DNA of 9,842 nucleotides from Paenibacillaceae bacterium UBA6304. GTDB lineage: Bacteria; Bacillota; Bacilli; Paenibacillales; Paenibacillaceae. The notes under the pieces were generated by a model. That model made no database searches, was not told where the DNA came from, and saw nothing but the letters and a program-made list of their open reading frames with translations. The position numbers and the translations under genes are program-made. Below, one piece after another: positions 5,798-9,842 of the stretch (positions within the stretch are counted from its first letter, which is position 1; the number at the start of each line of letters is the position of its first letter). Location of the stretch: positions 1 through 9,842 of the forward strand of contig DJTQ01000125.1 in assembly GCA_002439285.1 (NCBI GenBank), written 5' to 3'.

Positions 5798-6469
5798 TTA
5801 CCCTACGAATACCCGAATCGTCTCCAGTAATGCCGTCCCTTCCGCCTGGAATTCCACGCCCCGGAAGGCAAACAGCGACCAAGTGAACAGCACCGCAACA
5901 ATGGCGAACATAGTCATGCAGATATAGGAAGAAACCCGTTGTGCGCGCGGACCGACCGTGATGCCCCAACTGACCAGGAAGGACCACAGCCCGTTGGAAA
6001 AATGGAATGCCGCCGAGATAACTCCAATCAGATATAAAATGAAGAAAACCGGATTCATCACGATATCGTGCATTACCCCGCCGAGTTCTTCATGCGTTAC
6101 ATTACCAAGAGCGACCTGCAAGCGGGTCTCGTAGAGATGCCAGATTACGAATGCAAAGACGAGTACCCCCGTAATCCGCTGAAGCAAATAGCGTAAATTG
6201 CGTTCATTCTTGAACCGCGTGTTGTTCGGCTTCGCCTGAAAAGCGATATACATGCCGTAAACGCCATGATACAGCAGCGGCAGCCAAATCCCGAAAATTT
6301 CAAGCACGATAACCAGTGGCAAGCTATTGAGCAGAGCGACGCTGTCCTTAAACCCTTGGCTTCCTCCTTCAACCGCGGAAAAATTCGTAATCATGTGTTC
6401 CAGAATAAAAAAACCGAGCGGGATGACACCCAGAAGCGAGTGCAGTTTTCTGGAATAAAACCCTTTCAT
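5798..6469 (-). CDS. sdhC: Succinate dehydrogenase cytochrome b558 membrane anchor subunit
   Basis: SdhC anchors SdhAB to the cytoplasmic membrane, binds two hemes b and carries the menaquinone site. The 223-aa product is of the single-subunit type B, with five membrane segments (about 11-30, 52-78, 98-118, 137-159 and 185-205), and no sdhD is present. Histidines H25, H68, H111 and H156 fall at nearly the same positions as the four heme-ligand histidines known in Bacillus subtilis SdhC (28, 70, 113, 155), so both hemes are expected. The start MKGFYSRKLHSLLG at 6469 follows AAAGGGG with 11-nt spacing. It is the first gene of sdhCAB and is divergent from a LysR-type regulator gene. The last residues overlap no other gene, and the TAA lies 73 bp before sdhA. 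Confidence 0.95.
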   Translation of the reverse strand: MKGFYSRKLHSLLGVIPLGFFILEHMITNFSAVEGGSQGFKDSVALLNSLPLVIVLEIFGIWLPLLYHGVYGMYIAFQAKPNNTRFKNERNLRYLLQRITGVLVFAFVIWHLYETRLQVALGNVTHEELGGVMHDIVMNPVFFILYLIGVISAAFHFSNGLWSFLVSWGITVGPRAQRVSSYICMTMFAIVAVLFTWSLFAFRGVEFQAEGTALLETIRVFVG

Positions 6470-6708
6470 AAGTCCATGTGCCCCTTTCCGTTTCCATCGT
6501 TCCTCTTATATTCTATTATTCAACAAATATCGACCGCTGAACGTATATGATAAATTACACAAAACCGCGGTCTAATCCCCTTGTTACAAAAGTAACATGT
6601 GAACATCTTGTGTCCCTTTTCATGTTACTCCTTTTTATCTTATAATGGAATTGCAATATACTTATTAATACTTATAACAAATTGACATAAGGAAGGTTGG
6701 TCACGGGA
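6470..6708. promoter_or_regulatory. Divergent promoter region between sdhC and the LysR-type gene, with nested inverted repeats
   Basis: This 239-bp gap must hold the promoters for both directions. GTAACATG (6592-6599) and CATGTTAC (6621-6628) are perfect 8-bp inverted arms 21 bp apart. The left arm also pairs locally, because TGTTAC (6582-6587) and GTAACA (6592-6597) flank AAAA. For the LysR gene, a consensus -10 TATAAT is at 6641-6646 with only a poor -35 upstream. An alternative is TTGCAA (6651-6656), 16 bp, TATAAC (6673-6678). ATACTTAT occurs twice, 10 bp apart (6658 and 6668). For sdhC only a weak candidate was seen on the minus strand: TTCAGC (6541-6536), 17 bp, TAATAG (6518-6513). These palindromes are good candidates for LysR-type or redox-regulator sites. 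Confidence 0.6.
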
Positions 6709-7611
6709 ATGATTGAAGACCTGCTCGTGTTTACTACGGTTGTAGAACAATCTAGTTTAAACAAGGCTTCCAAGCTGCTTAATTTGTCACAACCCGCCCT
6801 ATCCAGAAAAATAGCCAAGCTGGAGGAGGAATGGGGCGTCTCCCTATTCTCGCGAAAAGGAAAGCGGTTGGAGCTCACACGCGTCGGACATGAAGCTTAT
6901 ATCTATGCTCTGGAGCAGCGGCAGCGCCATCAGAACTTCCTGCAATCCGTCTCCCGGTTCAAGGCCAGCGAACGCAGCGTGGTTACGCTTGGCGCCAGTC
7001 TTACTACAATCCAAACGACACTACCACCGCTGGTCACGGCGCTGATGAAGAAATTTCCGGACATAGAACTTAAGCTCGTTACAGGGAAAACCCATGAAAT
7101 CGTCTCCTATGTCCGTGACCGCAAAGTCGATATCGGGGTTATCGCCTCCTCGATCAGTGAAACCGGAATCAGATGCATCCCCCTGTTTCAAGACCATTTG
7201 GAACTGGTCGTTCCCCGTGGACATGAATTAGCCGGAAACCGTCATGCGGAAATGGAGGATCTGAGCGGCCGGTCCATGATCATTTTTTCGAAAGGTACGT
7301 GGTACCGCAAACTGATCGACGACCTCTTCGGCCGCTATGGAATCATTCCCGACATCCGCATGGAGATCGATTCCTTTGAGGCCATCGTGCGTCTGCTTCC
7401 CACTTGCAAGGCAGCGGCCCTGCTGCCAAAGTCTTATCTGCGCAAGCAATTGCTGAAGGACAACGATCTTGTCTCCGTACCGATGAAAGAGCTGGAACAG
7501 ACTCGCCGGGAAACCTGCCTTGTCTTCGGCGAAAAATCCGAGCTAAGTAAGGAAACGATGGAATGGTTTACGGGGATCAAAGAAAATCTCGCTGAAGTAC
7601 TATCCTTATAG
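6709..7611 (+). CDS. LysR-family transcriptional regulator, divergent from sdhCAB
   Basis: The product is a 300-aa DNA-binding regulator with the usual two-part LysR build. An N-terminal winged helix-turn-helix occupies about residues 1-65 (helix-turn-helix about 18-37, including KASKLLNLSQPALSRKIAKL), and an effector-binding domain spans about 90-300. The ATG at 6709 (MIEDLLVFTTVVEQ) gives the family's normal N-terminus. A TTG 12 bp upstream directly abuts the AAGGAAGG ribosome binding site and is rejected. It is transcribed away from sdhC across 239 bp, and an intrinsic terminator follows. LysR proteins often control the divergent neighbour and themselves, so sdhCAB is the prime target candidate (inference). 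I do not match it to a named Bacillus regulator; the N-terminus does not resemble CcpC or CitR as I recall them. The co-inducer is unknown, and a TCA-cycle acid is plausible. Confidence 0.93.
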   Translation: MIEDLLVFTTVVEQSSLNKASKLLNLSQPALSRKIAKLEEEWGVSLFSRKGKRLELTRVGHEAYIYALEQRQRHQNFLQSVSRFKASERSVVTLGASLTTIQTTLPPLVTALMKKFPDIELKLVTGKTHEIVSYVRDRKVDIGVIASSISETGIRCIPLFQDHLELVVPRGHELAGNRHAEMEDLSGRSMIIFSKGTWYRKLIDDLFGRYGIIPDIRMEIDSFEAIVRLLPTCKAAALLPKSYLRKQLLKDNDLVSVPMKELEQTRRETCLVFGEKSELSKETMEWFTGIKENLAEVLSL

Positions 7612-7634
7612 AGATGGATTACTTTGTTTATGTA

Positions 7635-7662
7635 GCAGCCGGATCAGCCGGCTGCTTTTTTT
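7635..7662 (+). terminator. Intrinsic terminator of the LysR-type gene
   Basis: GCAGCCGG (7635-7642) and CCGGCTGC (7648-7655) form a perfect 8-bp GC-rich stem around a 5-nt loop, followed by seven T (7656-7662). It lies 23 bp after the stop codon and separates the LysR gene from the next operon. Confidence 0.93.
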
Positions 7663-7689
7663 ATTTTATAGTAACGTCTATCCGGCCTA

Positions 7690-7718
7690 TTGACAATTAA
7701 TCCCCTTGGTTGTATGGT
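7690..7718 (+). promoter_or_regulatory. Sigma-A promoter of the GntR/ABC operon
   Basis: A perfect -35 TTGACA (7690-7695) is followed after 17 bp by TATGGT (7713-7718). The start site would fall near 7725, inside the palindrome at 7716-7739 and about 32 bp before the GntR start codon. Confidence 0.8.
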
Positions 7719-7739
7719 TAGTTACATAAGTAATTAACC
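7716..7739. promoter_or_regulatory. 24-bp operator-like palindrome, probable GntR autoregulatory site
   Basis: GGTTAGTTAC (7716-7725) and GTAATTAACC (7730-7739) are inverted arms around ATAA, matching at 9 of 10 positions. The site covers the end of the -10 box and the expected transcription start, an ideal repressor position. It stands just ahead of a YtrA-type GntR gene. Members of that subfamily typically bind palindromes with GT...AC half-sites in their own promoter, which fits. Confidence 0.75.
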
Positions 7740-7756
7740 AATGTGGTGGTGAGGAA

Positions 7757-8128
7757 ATGGCTGTATTGAGCGACGATGGACGCCCTATTTTTCAGCAGAT
7801 TGCAGAGAAGATCGAAGATGACATTATTGAAGGAAGATTGCCTGAAGAAAACCAGGTGCCTTCTACCAACCAATTTGCGGCCTTTTATCAGATCAACCCG
7901 GCTACTGCGGCTAAAGGCGTTAATTTGCTGGTGGATCAGGAGATTTTGTACAAGAAAAGGGGGATTGGCATGTTTGTTGCATCGGGAGCGAAAGCGGCTT
8001 TGGTAGAGAAGCGGAAGCAGCAATTTTTTGACCAGTATATCGTGAGCATGCTGCGCGAGGCGGCCAAATTGGGCATATCGCCTGGGCAGGTCACGGAAAT
8101 GATTCAAAAGGCAGAAGCTGCCGATTAA
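7757..8128 (+). CDS. GntR-family transcriptional regulator, YtrA subfamily
   Basis: The product is a small 123-aa regulator. Residues about 10-78 form the GntR winged helix-turn-helix (GRPIFQQIAEKIEDDI, then VPSTNQFAAFYQINPATAAK as recognition region, and a wing ending KRGIGMFV). A short helical tail of about 45 residues follows, in place of the large ligand-binding domains of FadR- or HutC-type proteins. Small size, short tail and linkage to ABC genes are the marks of the YtrA subfamily. The ATG at 7757 is preceded by GGTGGTGAGG. It is the first gene of the operon, with 23 bp separating it from the ATPase gene. A palindrome over the promoter suggests autorepression. In the YtrA system of Bacillus subtilis the operon responds to cell-wall-active antibiotics; whether that applies here is not shown by the sequence. 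Confidence 0.93.
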   Translation: MAVLSDDGRPIFQQIAEKIEDDIIEGRLPEENQVPSTNQFAAFYQINPATAAKGVNLLVDQEILYKKRGIGMFVASGAKAALVEKRKQQFFDQYIVSMLREAAKLGISPGQVTEMIQKAEAAD

Positions 8129-8151
8129 CGTTGAAGAGAGGAGAGACTGTT

Positions 8152-9054
8152 GTGAATCCAATTATGGAATGCCGCCAAATTGCTAAAAACTACGGCAAAT
8201 CCCAAGCTGTCCGTAATGCAACCACGGTTTTTGAAGAGGGAGCCGTTCATGGACTCCTTGGAGCTAACGGTGCCGGCAAAACAACCCTGCTCCACATTAT
8301 CTCCGGGCTGATCTACCCGAGCCAAGGGCAAGTTCTGTACGACGGGCAACCCCTCCACGACAACCCCTCGGTCGCTCCGAACATTTGCCTGGTCAAATCG
8401 GATGAGCGTTCCTGGGCAGATTATAAAGTCAAAGATCTAATCAACTATTGTTCGCTGCTGCTGCCGGCCTGGGATGAGAAACTCGCAGCAGAGCTGCTGC
8501 AAAAATTCCGTCTGCCCGGCAATAAGAAATATAAACAACTGTCCAGAGGCATGCAATCGATGGTGGGTATCGTAAAAGGGCTGGCCAGCCGTGCTCCACT
8601 GACCTTGTTTGACGAACCTACCCTGGGGCTCGACGCCGATATGAGGGAGACCTTCTACGAATTGATGATTGCCGATTGTGGCGAACGCCAGCGTACGATG
8701 ATCCTGTCGACCCATCTGATTGATGAATCCGCCAATCTGTTTCAGTATATAACGCTGTTGGAACAAGGAGTCGTAACCTCCCATATGGATAAAGATGAGT
8801 TTGTGGAACAGGCACATTATCTTCAGGGAGATACGTCGTTGCTGCAGGGCCTGGCCTCCGACCCACGCGTACTTCATGAAGAATCGCTGGTCGGAACGAC
8901 CGTGCTCGTCTGGTATGGGGAATTGGAGAACAGAGACGATCTGGAACGCCAGGGTATCAAAATCGGCCCGGTTCCGCTGCAAAAATTGTTCGTCTATTTG
9001 ACCCGCAAAGGGAATTCTAATTCGGAGGAATACAATAATGGAAACTTCTCGTAA
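8152..9054 (+). CDS. ABC transporter ATP-binding protein, YtrB/CcmA-like
   Basis: This is the ATPase subunit that would energise the membrane protein encoded next. The product is 300 aa. Walker A GANGAGKT is at 37-44, the signature is LSRGM at 130-134, Walker B LTLFDE is at 150-155, the D-loop is GLD at 159-161, and the switch histidine is H188 in LSTHLIDE. A C-terminal extension of about 80 residues follows the nucleotide-binding domain. Two points depart from the norm: the signature is LSRGM rather than LSGGQ, and the expected Q-loop glutamine is not visible in the region NICLVKSDERSW (about 77-88). Both are compatible with export- or resistance-type ATPases of this class. The GTG at 8152 is chosen because AGGAG (8139-8143) lies 8 nt before it; a TTG at 8131 lies upstream of that site. 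The 3' end overlaps the next gene by 17 bp. Confidence 0.93.
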   Translation: MNPIMECRQIAKNYGKSQAVRNATTVFEEGAVHGLLGANGAGKTTLLHIISGLIYPSQGQVLYDGQPLHDNPSVAPNICLVKSDERSWADYKVKDLINYCSLLLPAWDEKLAAELLQKFRLPGNKKYKQLSRGMQSMVGIVKGLASRAPLTLFDEPTLGLDADMRETFYELMIADCGERQRTMILSTHLIDESANLFQYITLLEQGVVTSHMDKDEFVEQAHYLQGDTSLLQGLASDPRVLHEESLVGTTVLVWYGELENRDDLERQGIKIGPVPLQKLFVYLTRKGNSNSEEYNNGNFS

Positions 9055-9724
9055 GATGCTGCGCTTCCATTGGTTAGATAACTTCAAACCGCTGGCGTAT
9101 TTTTGGTCTATCCTATTGCTGGTAGATATCGCTCAAGTGGTGGTCATGCGTTATTTTCCTGAAATTACGAACTCCTCTAACAGCTTCTTATTCTCAGCCA
9201 ACTATGGAGCCATTGCCATCTACCTTCTGGTTTGCGGCATTTTGATGGCAACGAACAGCTTTCCTCTGTTAATGAGCTTCGGGATTCCCCGGCAAAAGTT
9301 TTATCTCAACTTGATCGGAACGTCAGCTCTTTTATGCGCCGCCATGGCCTTGATGCAGAACATCGTTGTCTATGGAGGATACCAGGTGACGACGCTTTTA
9401 GGAGTTACTGTTGAAGATAGCATCCCGGCGTTCTTTCCCTTATGGTATTCCCAATTTACATTTTACCTGTTCGATATGTTTTTGTTCACCCTGCTCGGCA
9501 CCGTGTTCTACCGGTTCGGAACACTCCCCGGCTTGATTATGATCGCTGTTTTTGTACTGGTTTTAAATCTTAGTCCCGGGGATTTGGATTTCGCGGAAAA
9601 CTTTGAACTGACAGCGCCCGGATGGTCCGGCTGGACGGTATCCCATCTATTCCTGGGCATGGCCGCCATTCTGATCGGGATTGGATGGTTGCTTTACCGG
9701 CGGGCTCCTGTGCGTACGTATTAA
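9038..9724 (+). CDS. ABC transporter membrane subunit, six predicted helices
   Basis: The product is a 228-aa hydrophobic protein that probably forms the membrane part of the transporter with the preceding ATPase. Membrane segments are visible at about residues 19-37, 56-74, 90-112, 134-158, 164-178 and 203-220, with a positive N-terminus (METSRKMLRFHW) and a positive tail (YRRAPVRTY). This is the layout of ABC-2-like permeases. The ATG at 9038 is preceded by GGAGG inside the ATPase gene, and the 17-bp overlap suggests translational coupling. No sugar-permease EAA loop and no solute-binding protein gene are present, so export is more likely than import. The substrate is unknown. I do not recognise a named gene, but the GntR-ATPase-membrane protein order resembles ytr-type operons. 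Confidence 0.88.
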   Translation: METSRKMLRFHWLDNFKPLAYFWSILLLVDIAQVVVMRYFPEITNSSNSFLFSANYGAIAIYLLVCGILMATNSFPLLMSFGIPRQKFYLNLIGTSALLCAAMALMQNIVVYGGYQVTTLLGVTVEDSIPAFFPLWYSQFTFYLFDMFLFTLLGTVFYRFGTLPGLIMIAVFVLVLNLSPGDLDFAENFELTAPGWSGWTVSHLFLGMAAILIGIGWLLYRRAPVRTY

Positions 9725-9745
9725 TCTGAGGAATTGCACACAACA

Positions 9746-9790
9746 AAAGAAGTTTCCCGCAAGGCCCTAAGGCTTTGCCGCCGCTTCTTT
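9746..9790. terminator. Bidirectional terminator-like hairpin between convergent genes
   Basis: AAAGAAG (9746-9752) pairs with CTTCTTT (9784-9790), and inside them GCAAGGCC (9759-9766) pairs with GGCTTTGC (9771-9778) with one G-T mismatch, around a CTAA loop. T-rich arms on both sides suit termination in both directions. The loop contains the stop codon of the incoming minus-strand gene, so for that gene the inner stem spans the last codons and the stop. Confidence 0.55.
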
Positions 9791-9842
9791 GATTTCCAAA
9801 CCGAGCTTACGCGCCACCCAGGCCGTGGTACTCGCCTGGATG
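9767..9842 (-). CDS. 3' end of an unrecognised minus-strand gene
   Basis: Reading inward from the right edge on the minus strand, the last 24 codons before a TAG at 9769-9767 encode a segment with STTAWVARKLGLEI and the C-terminal end KEAAAKP. The composition (amphipathic, Lys/Ala/Glu-rich end, G/C at many third positions) looks coding, and the convergent arrangement with a hairpin in between supports a real gene end. The fragment is too short to assign a family. A chance open frame cannot be excluded. Confidence 0.5.
   Translation of the reverse strand, partial: IQASTTAWVARKLGLEIKEAAAKP

Noticed and set aside
4579..5886. Long plus-strand open frames opposite sdhA (203 and 230 codons)
   Set aside because: They are antisense to a fully conserved gene, Arg/His/Pro-rich as expected for the opposite strand of GC-rich coding DNA, and show no known motif or ribosome binding site.
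7718..8161. 147-codon minus-strand open frame opposite the GntR gene
   Set aside because: It is antisense to the GntR gene and spans that operon's operator and ribosome binding sites, with no supporting motif or start signal.

Overview
The window looks like chromosome of a Gram-positive, spore-former-type Firmicute, most likely Paenibacillus or a close relative. The reasons are a three-gene sdhCAB operon with a Bacillus-type five-helix cytochrome b558 subunit, AGGAG-type ribosome binding sites, a lipobox-bearing sugar-binding protein, and a YtrA-type GntR regulator followed by an ABC exporter pair. The genus is inferred from overall resemblance and no search was run.

Layout from left to right. 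(1) Positions 1-2274 (minus strand) hold the promoter-proximal part of a carbohydrate ABC importer operon. It has an extended -10 promoter with two LacI-type operators downstream of it, a solute-binding lipoprotein gene (705-2108), an intercistronic hairpin with a T-run, and the first 194 codons of a MalF-type permease gene (1-583) that runs off the window. (2) Positions 2275-3138 contain no convincing gene but three unrelated repeat families side by side: seven tandem 41-43 bp units, four copies of a 16-bp palindrome, and about twelve 10-bp units. (3) Positions 3139-6469 (minus strand) hold sdhC-sdhA-sdhB, ending in a strong intrinsic terminator. (4) A LysR-type regulator gene (6709-7611, plus strand) is divergent from sdhC across a 239-bp region rich in inverted repeats, and ends in its own terminator. 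(5) Positions 7690-9724 (plus strand) hold a compact GntR/ABC ATPase/membrane protein operon with a 24-bp operator-like palindrome over its promoter. (6) The right edge carries the last 24 codons of an unrecognised minus-strand gene, convergent with the ABC operon.

How the parts work together. The left operon would import a sugar or oligosaccharide under repression by a LacI-family protein not encoded here. The sdh genes encode membrane-bound succinate:menaquinone oxidoreductase (complex II), and the divergent LysR protein is a natural candidate to control them. The GntR protein probably represses its own operon, which encodes an ATP-driven export or stress-type ABC system of the YtrB class. 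I found no mobile element, CRISPR array, RNA gene or clearly new multi-gene system. The most unusual part is the repeat-packed gap at about 2376-3130. The most testable regulatory ideas are the LysR/sdh pair and the three operator palindromes.
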